Below are positions 1 through 12,600 of a stretch of DNA of 64,000 nucleotides, piece by piece. Source of the DNA: Nymphalis io. Taxonomy: Eukaryota; Arthropoda; Insecta; Lepidoptera; Nymphalidae. The stretch covers positions 5,089,001-5,153,000 of the forward strand of contig NC_065889.1 in assembly GCF_905147045.1 (NCBI RefSeq). Direction: 5' to 3'. The position numbers were made by a program, and so were the translations under genes. The notes under the pieces were generated by a model, which was not told where the DNA came from, did not search any database, and was given only the letters and a program-made list of their open reading frames with translations. The first letter of the stretch is position 1. The number at the start of each line of letters is the position of its first letter.

Positions 1-367
1 TAATTTCACCTTTCAAGGAGAAAATTGGAGAAGGGTCATATGCAAGTTTTTGAACGATTTTCGTGACATAATTGATGTCACAAAGCAGTGAGTTCAGCTA
101 GTTTATTTGTGAAAATACCACATATACATCTTTTAATATTTTTGTACACCATTTAGTCGTTAATTTTTCTTTTGTATTTATATGTCTATCCTGTAAACCA
201 AATATGTTGATAACTTATAGCATATGTAAGCTTACATAAATAATACTTCTTTCTGAAGAAATGAAATATTCCCAGAGGATTATTATAAACGAATGAAGTC
301 GTGATACGGCAATATTCTTGTATTACGAGTAAGACTGCATGTTCATATATTTCTGTTATTGTTTCAG
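1..367. other. Upstream flank / possible 5'-UTR intron end
   Basis: AT-rich sequence before the first coding exon, with no supportable coding exon. A pyrimidine-rich run ends in a plausible splice acceptor, with AG at 366-367. The 5' leader could therefore be a spliced exon starting at 368, with the true promoter lying upstream of this window. I see no convincing TATA box at a sensible distance from the start codon. Confidence 0.4.
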
Positions 368-452
368 ACATGCGATGTGCGTGAAATCGTAGCAGCCTTC
401 AGGATTTTACTTCATTGAAACTAATCGGCAATGTTTCATTGATTCAGTAAAA
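368..452 (+). promoter_or_regulatory. Putative 5' leader with two tiny upstream ORFs
   Basis: The 85 bases before the start codon contain ATGs at 370 and 375. These open very short reading frames that stop at 382-384 and 390-392, before the main start. An in-frame stop (TAG, 390-392) lies upstream of the main ATG with no other in-frame ATG between, which supports 453 as the first usable start. The context of the main ATG is A-rich (AGTAAAAATG), as is common in insects. Whether the leader is a separate exon is inference from the acceptor-like site at 366-367. Confidence 0.4.
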
Positions 453-690
453 ATGTATGTTACAAATATGTTTATCGTGACATTGTTAGTGCTGGTGAGT
501 GTTGTTAGTGGGGAAGTGAACTCCACGGAGGGTGTGAGAGCTTCTCGCATGGCGTGGATGAAGGGTCTGCTGGAGCACCACGACTGGATTAATATTTTGA
601 ACGGGAATCATTCTCTGCCGGAGAAGTGTGAAACTGATTTGAGGCAGTACATCACTGCTTTGAATCAAGGACTGCTATGGGCTTCTAAAA
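453..690 (+). CDS. Exon 1: signal peptide and start of NRF domain (residues 1-80)
   Basis: Starts at ATG 453 and ends at the consensus donor AAAA|GTAAGT, with one base of codon 80 carried over. The first 20 residues are a hydrophobic signal peptide (FIVTLLVLVSVVSG core), so the N-terminus should be luminal or extracellular. The rest (EKCETDLRQYI, then NQGLLWASK) is the conserved opening of the NRF domain, with Cys59. A second in-frame Met (residue 6) could also serve as a start without losing the hydrophobic core. Confidence 0.9.
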
Positions 691-3600
691 GTAAGTAAAA
701 GTTTAACAACTTAAGTAAACATTTTTATCATTTAATTTGATACTTTTGCATTCACACGCATATCATATGTTAAACAATTTAGTACAAAATTATACTTTAG
801 TAATTAAACTATTATTTCTTCTTCGTTCTTAAGCTTGTAGCGTAATGGTACTTGACCAGATTTAAGATCATAGTTTTCTAAAACTTATGAAGATTTGTTT
901 TAAGAATATATTTTTAATTATAGAGAAAATGTACCTAACATTATATATTAACTCATTGAATTGCTTTGCAAACACTACACGACGACTTGTCCGAGATCAC
1001 GATTCCACGAGAGATTAAAGGGAATTAAATTAGATTTATGGCGCAATGGGATAATTAAAGCCACAAATCTTGAAAGTTCTTCGATCTGTTATCCTTTAGT
1101 CCACTGGGAGCATTCCAGGAAGCTATTTCTAAATTACAAAGCATTATTGCATTGTCGTGATTTGTACGTTGGTTTGTTAAAAAAAATATTGTCTCGTTGG
1201 TTAAGTAGCTAGTTTATAACTTTGAAGATCTCTGGGTTTGAATACTGGTTAGGCCCAATAAAAAGCTATTAGGCGTTGTTTTTTTAATGGTATTTTCTGT
1301 GAACCATCTGCCGCTGCTCCTCCGTCATGGAGATCGGTAATCTTGTTTATTTAAATTTTCTATTCGGATTTTATTTTCGTTTTATAATTAATGTTTCCAC
1401 GTCATTCTTTTTTATTTTTTGTTTATGCGTGTGCAATATTCTAAAAAATTGTCTTTTTTAATTTTGTCTTTCAGAATTATGCTAATTGTTTGCGTGTTTG
1501 TTATACTGAATATATTATTTTCGGTGTCATGTCGGGCTATATCTTATTTTACGTGAGTCGGTGCATAATGGACTCAGGTGATTCGTTATCACGGGAACAT
1601 GTAAGGTTGTCTTTACATTTGAACCAAAAGTGCTATAAGTCAGTATATTCGGGGTCTTATTTACTTTGTTAATATTCGAAAGAAAGGCTTTTATTACTTC
1701 CACCGTATCCTTTTTTTGTATCTATTGTCCCATATTTTGATTATCGTTGCTCATAGTGTTCATTTTATAAATTATAAGGGGCATCCATCGTAGTTAACTG
1801 CGGCCTTGCTCAGTTCTTTTGCTAGCTCTTCGGCGCTATATTAGGCGTTGTTAAGGAATATCCAGTAGCAGGCAGAATTTAGGGAGGTTTCAGTGTTACA
1901 ATCCTACGCCTCAGACTGCTCATGAATTTTTAGGTCTGCACCTGATCTCTCAAGTCAAATCGGAACACTAAGTTGAAGATGCACACAGTGCGTTTACAGA
2001 CACTCTTGTGCACTGTCCATCCAGCGCAGATGTCTAATATTATAGCATGTTTGGACACCTTGATCGATACTCTGCCAGTCTCCTGACGTCATTATTTGTG
2101 CTTACGTTAAAAATATTAACTTTAAAATTTATAGATATTTCATGGTTTATATATAAATAGCTGAACTTACTTGATAAGACTTACGTACGTATTTTAAAAA
2201 GTTTTAAAAGGCTTTAAAAACAATTGTGTTAGTAGGTAGTAGGTATTAATTAAATAAAAAATAATTACATAATGATTACTGAATGGTATTTCACTTATGC
2301 AATTATCAAATTGATTCAAACTCGGTAATATTATTTTGCAATGTGGTTATTATAATAAATACTCAATTATAAATTATTAATCTTAAATTATTAAAATGTA
2401 TGCGTTATTCAAGCTTATCGGCTATATTTTATAGATATTTAACAGTTATTAATAAAAACACAACACGCAATCAATAAATTTATAATTTATGTTTTAAATT
2501 ACTGTATAGAATTTAATATAGTTTTAAGTTTGATTGTCAATTAAAAATAATATTTAATGCCTAATACTTTACGCAATACCAACCAGAATAGGTTTCAAAG
2601 ATCATTGACCTCCTTCATTCTGTAATTACAGCGTAGTAAATGCCTCCGTGGTTAATTATGCAATTCTTTGAACAAGTACAAGCCAGCGGTAGTTGGCTGG
2701 TCATCGACGAGTACACCCGTATATATGAGCTGTGCCAATTTTTACTACTTATATAATATTTTTTACTTGTTATTATTACCATTCATTGAGAAACAACGCA
2801 TTTATTAAATATTAATAGGTATTAATAGATTCATATTAGATATAATTATTATATTATGCAATTCACTGGTGGCTTTGTCACTGGTACTGGTAGCGCTTTG
2901 TGCAAGCTCATCTGGGTAGGTACCACCCACTCATCAGATATTCTACCGCAAAATCCCATACTTGGTATTGTTGTGTTATGGTTTGAAGGGTGAGTGAGCC
3001 AATGTAATGGGACATAACATCTTCCCAAGGCTAGTGGCGCATTGGCTATGTCAGCGATGGTTAACATTTCTTACAATGCCAATATCTATGGGCGTTGGTG
3101 ATCACTTACCATCAGGTGGCCCATTTGCTCGTTACCTACCTACCTATACAATAGCTACCTGTATATAAAAAAAAATATAGCATCGATGGCCTAAATGCGT
3201 GCTTATTTGTGTGCTATTTCATCGAAAGAGCATATTTTTTGTTAAAAACTATTTTTATGTAGAATATAAATTGAGCTAATACGTCCTACATTTTAGTAAT
3301 TGCTTTCCTAAAATGACAAATCTAAATTCTTAACTAAATACTTATTAGACATAAGCGTAATAAACCGTGACCTAGAAATGCTACGTTTATTTATTACGGT
3401 TGTTATAAGCCGCAAAAACATATATAATGACGTATAAGGTTAAAATTACCATAGCGTAAGATTATTGACCTCAATACAATTGAATGCGTTGTAAATGCTT
3501 CTCCTTGGCTTATTATATAATCTGCGTGAACGTCACGTGTACACGAGGCCTAACAAAAAGCTCGCAGAAGGCTTGTCGCCGGCATTTTATATTGGATCGT

Positions 3601-6600
3601 CGCACGCTATACACGTTTCATTCGGAAATTTATTTTTGGAATATCTCGAATGAAAAATTATTTTTTATAGAAATAGAAAATAATAAATAGTTTACTTAAG
3701 TAACGAATGTTTGTAATTATATCCTCTTTGATATTTAATACTTACTGCATATTTCTTAGCCTGTAATATATCTAAAACGATGTCGCAATGTGTTATAGAG
3801 TATTGAGCTATCAATTGCCAGCAAAATGATGACCTGAGACAGAGAAATAATATTAAGAAAATTCCGGTCACAAAATTCTTGTTTTATTGAAACTATTCCC
3901 TTGAATATTTTGTATTCAAGATAAAACTTTTAGAATTGAAATATTCAATTTCAAATATCTATTCGAAACAATTGAATCGAATCGAATATTCGAAATATTT
4001 TTTTAGCATCAAAGCGATTTGGCATGTCGAGAATTGTTGTAGAAATTTTGAAAATTTAGCAAACGTTCTGAAAATATAATTCATTTTAACAAGTATATCA
4101 TTGACAATACAAATAAAAATTTTTTATGTAAAATGTAAAAAGACGTTTCAGAACATGTATTTAAAATAATTCCGTTCGAAATCTTGGAAGACATCCAACA
4201 AACGATTTGTAAACGACGTTCACTTTAAATTACTTAAAGTAATATCGAAAACCCCCTCTAGAAATGTATTTTATGAAGTGTCAAGTTGACAAAGAATTCA
4301 GAGCACATATCTAATACGTGCGCCATTAATCATTGAACAATGGCTTTGTGTATACGTTCCACCAAACTGAAATAATCTTCCGACGCAACGCGGCTTCCGT
4401 AACACGATTTCGATTAAGTAACACTTTTTTAACCCTGGCTGCGGGGTATCTTATTAATAGCAATATAGGATTATAACAGTATTTACAGCAATATTTATAT
4501 AGGATTACAACAACTGTCACAGTGGACGTGTATGACTCGACTATAGCAGTAAAGAATTGTTATCTATTGCCAGCTTATATAACTTCTTTATTTATTTAAT
4601 AAGCGCGCTATCAAAATCCATATTACACAATGACACACAAAACATTCACATATAAACAATTTCTGATGTATGTATCTTATATATTAAGATAACATTCATA
4701 GATTATCGCGTAAATATGATTTATTGAATTATTATTACTCACCGACAAATAATGTTTGATAAGCTTTTTTTTGGAATTAATGAAATTGTCATGTTAGGTA
4801 TCAATGTCATGTATATTTTTTGCCAATGCGTTATGTTTTGCATATTTACGCACTATCGGAGCTAGCTTTCCAAGATGTTCCAAGAGTCCTAACATTATGA
4901 GTCGAGTTTTCGATAAACCTTTAAGTAATTTGACTTCATCTGTTAGTATGTTTAAGTCAGATATTGCCACTGGATTTTGAATGTAATTCGTTCAATCACA
5001 CCTGCACATTATATTTGAACTTTTCATAAAATAGGAAAAAAGTATGAATAAAAAATGTAAATATTTTAAAAAAGTAACTTATGTACTACAACGAATATAT
5101 TGTAGTATATTGAATTTTTAAATAAATAAATTTTAATTGAATTGCCAAAACCTGTAAAATGTTTTTTTTTTTTTATATAGAATAGGAAGGTGAACGAGCA
5201 TATGGGCCACCTGATGGTAAGTGGTCACCAAACGCCCTTAGACATTAACATTGTAAGAAATGTCAACCATCGCTTAAAGCCAATGCGCCATCAACCTTGG
5301 GAACTAAGATTTTATGTCCCTTGTGCCTGTAATTACACTGGCTCACTCACCCTTCAAACCGGAACACAACAATATCAAGTATTGCTGTTTTGCGGTAGAA
5401 TATCTGATGAGTGGGTAGTACCTACCCAGACGAGCTTGCACAAAGCCCTACCTCCAGTAAAAGTTGACAACCGACTTATGGTAACTTATGATTTTGGTGC
5501 ATAACAGTAACAGCCTGTTAATGTCCCACTGCTGGACTAAGGCCTCCTCTCCCTTTTGAGGAGAAGGTTTGGAGCTTATTCCACCACGCTGCACCAATGC
5601 GGGTTGGTAGAATACACATGTGGCATAATTTCAATGAAATTAGACACATGCAGGTTTCCTCACTATGTTTTCCTTCACCGTCAAGCAGGAGATGAATTAT
5701 AAACACAAATTAAGCACATGAAAATTCAGTGGTGCTTGCCCGGGTTTGAACCCACGATCATCGATTAAGATTCACGCGTTCTAACCACTAGGCCATCTCG
5801 GCTATTGGTGCATGTGTTCTCGAAATGTTATAATTATTATGATCAATATCGCATCACTTTTTGACATTTAACGGCCGATTTCTGCGGTAATTTTCGAGAT
5901 TGTTCTTTCAGAATAGCAGTACATAACGAAAAGTATGTGCAAAATTTCAGCTTAATCGGTAGGGTGAAACTTTTATAAAATACATTTGAAAGATTTGACG
6001 CACACATTAACAAATGACCTTGTAAAATAGAAGTCACCTCAATCATCATATTTTTTATCATTTAGCACGAAGATTGGTACTGAAAACTATTACTAATCGT
6101 GAGTACAGCCAATTATTATGAATAAATTTATAATTTTCAATACTTTGATATAGTCGTAAATACATAAACTCTTTTAATATATAAAGTTAAAAATATATGC
6201 CATAGTAAAAATGACAAAGGACGGAATACGGTCTTTGTGTCAGAGGAATTCTTTTTATAGCCATATAAGTCACAGAAATGTTAGAGAATTCACTTTATAA
6301 TTCATAAAGAGATTTCTTACCTGCCAGTTTTACGCTTGTCGTATTTTATCATTTATGAAAAAAAATACTTACTGTCCGATGAGTTTAAAGCCTTTGATTA
6401 CGAGTATAAGCAGACAATATCAGCTGTCGATGAATAAATATTTAACTTTATATAAATTCTATTTTATTAAGGACGATTTTTCAAAATTCGTCATGTTAAA
6501 GTTAACTTGTTATTGAAAAGTGGACCTTAAATATTTTAAGGCAAAATTGTTTTATTCGTCTATCCATTTGTTCGCTTACTTCTTTTAAATTACACGATGC

Positions 6601-9600
6601 TCGTTTTAATAACTGCCAAATTTAGATGTTTTCTAATGAATTTTCGTCAAAGATGTTGAGAGTGCTAATACAGATGCAGAATAAATAATAAAAGGCACGT
6701 CAAACTATTTTACGTCTGAATTCTAAATACTTTAAAATCCTTAGGAAAATGCATACAGGCATAATATATTATAGATATATAATCTTTTATAAGACACAGT
6801 GACATCACTTTGTCATAAAAATAATGTATTACTTTAGCTTAATTTATTTGTGAAATGAGGGATTAATATTTTATAAAAAAACTACATTTGTAAGAAAAAT
6901 TTGAAATGCAAGTAAATACAAACATGGGACGTGTGGAAGGACTTAGTACATTACATACAAAGACAGCTAGTTAGGTATAAAAGAACATTATTGTTAGTCA
7001 GTGAAATGTCTGGTAAGCGGACGACAATAACGTATTTTAAACAAGTTGCAACATTCTGAGATCGTAAGCATTCACAATACGGAGGAAAAGAGTTTTTATT
7101 AAAGTTTAAACAGCTTTCAAGATAGTTACAAAGCGTAAAAGCTTCAATGTCTTTAAACTTCTGAATCGAATCTGAATAATATTTTATTTTATTTTGCTAG
7201 TGTATGAAGAACTTTTCTTAACTATTTTTTATTCTATATGAGAGCACAGAATATTGTTATTAAATTTGTTAAATTAATTTGTTTTCACTGTGTTTTAATA
7301 TTTAAAGATAAATATTTTTAACACTCAGTACATACACTAGTTACCAGCATTAAGTTCAATCATTAGTTTCTCCCCGATATACACTACCCGCACCGTATGT
7401 TATGTTTATTATACATAATATATAGTATTTTTAATATAGTCTTTCTTCCAAACCTATAAACATACCTATATGTCAACTATATAAAATTGGTAGTTTTTTG
7501 GCGAAAACTTTATTAGGTAGCTACTAGACTAAAGAGGCAGACTTAAATAACATATAACGTAATAATATCATTATAAAAAAATTGGAACCATCAAAAATAA
7601 AATCTGATAAAACAGGCGCTTAATAAATCGAAATTAAATTGTATTATGAGCATTCGATTGGCAATTTCCATTCTCCTCGCAGATGTGTCCGTAATTAGCT
7701 CGAGCCGATGAGTCGACACTCCACACTCCACAGCCATTGTATAACTACATTCCTCCCTCGTAATAATTCGTTGCTTGATAACAATAGTTACAGTTTTTGC
7801 TAATATGTAAACGCTGTGTTGTACAATACATAATTATTACATCCGTGAGATAGGAAGTTGCTTTAAGTAATTTACCGAGCACAAAACAATGGTTTAAGAC
7901 ATACTGTAAGCCTCTTTGCCGCTAATTCGAAGAAGTATTTCGTTCCTCATAAACCTAAATACAATTTTTACCTGCGGCCTTGTTCCTTTAAACTATTTCG
8001 ATCGTATGTGTTCCGAAATCATTCGTCCGATATTTTCGTGAAGTCCAAGAGATAGCACGTGAACGACTCACGAATCGAATTAATGATTACAAAAAAAAAA
8101 TACCAAGGCATCACATTCAAGGCTTTTGATTGGAATACTTAAGTATTATGTAGGCAACATAATACTGTTTATATAATATTATTGATTTAACCTTGATGCT
8201 ATTAATAAATACTGGATGTATGGGTTTGTGGAAACCAGTCTGATACCACACACTCATTAGTCAATCAACCTCTAAGGATCAATACTTTTATTGTTGGTTC
8301 CAATTTGATGATTGAGTGGGTGAGTTATTACAGCCGAAAGTTTCATAAAGTCTTAGACTTAGTTCTATACTTTTCACGATGCCATTAGAAAATATCACTC
8401 AAGCGAAATTATGACCACTTAGTATCGGATGGTCTATAAATAACAACAAATTTATTAGTTTTAATAAATTAGTAACATTTTAATATAAGCAATAATCGCC
8501 CTTATTTACTTACAATAATCATTCATGAATGATAGATTGATTTTTTTTAGATAAATTTCAGGCTCATTCATGGTCTCGTTCAATTTGCTTAAAATGCTTC
8601 AAATGTATTGTGCCATCAATTTCTACAAAAATAAAAGATAAAATATTTTATTTTCAGGGAGCGTTACTTGAACGTAATTTATTTAAATGTCAACTCCTGT
8701 CTTGTTATCCGCAGAGACGTAAGACGACTCCTCCAAGGGTGATTTTGATCTATTTATTTTTCCAGTGAATGGTATAATGCAAGTGCAGAATTACTTTTGT
8801 AAGTGTATATACATATATACTTATGTTGATATTCGTTAAAACATTAACCATTAATAAATTATACGCCACTTTGTGTAAACATTTGTATAAATTATTATTG
8901 CGTTGCCTAAGCTCTGGATATTAGCTTTAGGTTTTGTTAAGTTTTCATTTATGTTAATCATTTAAAAGTTTCCATCTTTTAAGAATAAGGGCCATTATCT
9001 CCTATAAAAGGTGAAATTAACTACACCAAAAGGCACAAGAAGTTCTTATTATTTTTTCACAAAAAGAGAAAAACTTAAGGAAGAAACTTTAAAATTGTTT
9101 TATTCAATGCCAATCACAGTAGGAATAGTAAATAAGCCGTCTAGAACAAAGACTGTTTTACAAAAGAGCATTCTTTGAGGTCTTAATAACGGCACCAGTT
9201 CTGCTTTTATAAGCATTATAAAAGTTTTAATATCTCCATTTCAAGACTTTAAGACCGGAGTGAAGAGTATACGTGTGTTAAACTATTTCAAGTTTATATT
9301 TCTAACCAACTTTAAAAAGGAGAAGGTTGCTAAGGCAGCGTACTCCTGGTTTGTAAGTGTACAACAAAAAGTTTAAAATTCTTCAAGGGCTTTGCACCGA
9401 CATCTAACAACTTTTCATTACATATACAACCTTTTCATAATAAACATTAGTAAGTTCTACATATAAGTGCATTTTTCATTTACATAATTTAAGTTTACTC
9501 CGGGTACTTTATATAATATAGATAAAAAGTTTGAATTAAGTCACTTATTCAAGTTTATTAATATTTTATAATGCCAGAAAACATAAAAAATATAGTAAGG

Positions 9601-12600
9601 CAACTTTTGTTATCAGTGGGTAAAATTAATTGAAAACTGAATAATTAAAATACAGATTATATTTACATTAATTGTTTTTTTTTCGTATAATTTAAGGTAT
9701 GTATCGCTATATTTATCTTGTCTTTCCAATTTCCTGGTAACTTTCAATTGAGACAACATTTAATTATAATCTTTTTAGTGTATGTTTTATTAGTATTCAC
9801 TGTTCAGGCATGTTTCAAGTCTAACTATACTTGCTTTATGATTGCTTCATTATCCTCAGATTGAGTAAACAGAATAATTCATTTGTAGGTTACCACGTTA
9901 CTGTCCGTTCTCCACTTGAAATTGCGAATTGCAAAACCGGATAAAATGAATAATGAATCGTAAATTCCGAACGGCGTCGTCATGTTTACTATGATTCGCG
10001 AAAATGTCATTTACATCATTCCACATATTTAACTACATAACATCAGTTTCTAAAACACTTTCGAGCGAAACCTGTCCACTGATAACACCGTTGCGTAATC
10101 TTATAATGATTAAAAAACTAGTTTGTTCGAATTTTGAATGAATTATATGTAATCGGTGACCTAGTTGGAGATGAGGAAAATGAGTGTTGACGGAATTACG
10201 AGCACTCGGCCCGTCACAGCTCGCAAGTAATGAGGCTCACGCAGGTCGTGCCGCTGCATCTCTCCCTCGTTTCAAGCAACCGGCCGGCGGGTTGTGGGCG
10301 GGCGCGCGCGATATTATTATGCGACATTATTTTCACGCTCCGAACAGACTCAAAATAATGTTTATTTTAACATAAACCTATTAAATCTTTAAGGGATTAT
10401 TTACCAAAATTTTAAATGAAAAAAGTTAAATTCATTTATCAAAGCCCTTTAAATATGTAACTTTCGCAAAGCAATTTATAATCATTTATTCATAATTATC
10501 TGCGATTTATTAGTCTGCGGTTTTCGTCCAAGAACACTTGTATTTATACATAAGAGAAATTTATTATTATTTACAAATTAATTTTATAGTATTAATCAAA
10601 ATGAATTTGTAATACATATTTAAGCATATTGCAACTACTAATATTAATATGCCGTCAGTTTTGTTTGTTTTTTCTATATTCCAGAAAAAAATACTACTCC
10701 GGTTTAAATGAAACTTCCATATTTTTTTATATATTAAATTCAAATGTTATATAAATAAGGCTAAAATTAAATATTTGTCGAGTATATGAACATATTATGT
10801 TAATGACATTGTAATACCCTATTATCCAAATTTGGCAGGAGTGTTATATAAATGAATACCTTCTGTGATAACATTAGTATTATATGCTTTATATTTGTAA
10901 GCTAAGTATTAGTGATTATATATTAAAGTAATTACAACAAATAAGTATCAAATAGTAATATTGCGATGGAAGCATAAAAAATTTGGTGCCCGACATGGTC
11001 TTCACTTAGCATATTCCGTATCTGCAGCGCTATTCTGTATGAACTCACTTCATTACTCACCCGTGAAATGTTGACAACCGATTTATGGTGATATACTATT
11101 ATGATGCGTATATTTTTTAAATGTTATAATTATTATGGTCAATGTCGCATATCACTTTCAGACATTTCACGACCGGTTTCTGCGGTGACTTTCGATATTG
11201 TTCTTACAGAATCCTACTATTAGGTGTAGCGCTAGGGTTCAATGAAACCAGTATACATGCATTTGTACGACGTTTACTATAAAATAAGAAAACAATAATA
11301 TTGGCACAACAACAATACAACTACAATGCTAGAATAAAATAATAAAAGAAGCCCATTTATTCAGAAAGGTCTTAGCGTGACCCAAGGAGGTGAAGCACTA
11401 ACGTTGGACGTGGATGAATCCACGCAGCATTGTTTAAATAACGTTATAAGCGTTATCTAAATAATTTCAGTATAAAATAATACAGGCACAAAAATAATCT
11501 TATTTCGAAAGAGCTTATGATATTTAAACTGTAAAATGAAATTAGGAATTCTGTCATATTAAAACCCAAATATTACCAAAAAAATTTGGAGCAGTATGAT
11601 TGACATAATTCCAATCATACGTACGAGTTACTGAGATAATCTTATTATTGCTGTAACGTTCATCTTATTCGTAACGAGGTATAAAATGTCGACTCGAATT
11701 TAATTCAGAGCGTAATAACTTTTCGCAGTTAATCCGGCATTGCGCAAGGAATAATTTAATAAATAACGCTTGAAGATGAACCTTCGCAGGTGCGTTCAAT
11801 GAGCGTTAAGCAATGCAATTGATAGTCAAATGGGTGTGACATAACTGCCGGCTCGTGGTTGGACACTGAGTGCTTATCTCAGAACGGAGATAATAGTGGA
11901 ATGGATATGTTCATAATAAAGACAATATAATATGCATCTCTGTCAAAACTATACATATACATACTTAGAAGCCTTTATTGTTCTAAAAATTCGAATAGAT
12001 TACTATATCTCGTTATGTTTTATAAATACATAATGCCATTTCCAATATTTTTTGTTCTATGAAGTGCGTACTCCACGCGGCCGGTTCTTGCGCAAAGTAC
12101 GCAACGTAATGTAAATCGCGAATTTCATAAGTAATCCGTGAAAGTGAGCGATTCATTTCTTCATCTACACATTCGGCGTGCGGACAGGTTCGACGAGATT
12201 TTTCTCTCATATACACCGTGCGATTACTTGCAGAAATAGTACGTTCTTACACTTGTCTTGTCTGTCTTGAGTGTCTTACACTTACAATGTTAGGTAATAA
12301 TTAGAATCGTAATAATAACGGGTTTACAAGTTATGATATATTTGATACAAATGGATAATGCATATTTATATTGATTTAGTTTGTTTTTCAAGGTTCTTTT
12401 TGTTTTCCTATGTTCGGGAAATACCAAACAGTAACAAAGGGAGATAGAATTTCGATTGATTAATTTTATTAGTGTTGGCTAACATGTTGGGAGATATATC
12501 TTTTAGAAGAGGAAAAGAAATGTTTTATTAGAAAAAAAATAACGTTGAAAATTTCTACCTTCGGCGTTATAAGGTATCGCAGAAATTTTGCAATACATTG

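Noticed and set aside
5190..5504. 104-aa open frame
   Set aside because: Lies entirely in a family A SINE-like repeat; related copies in the window are broken in this frame.
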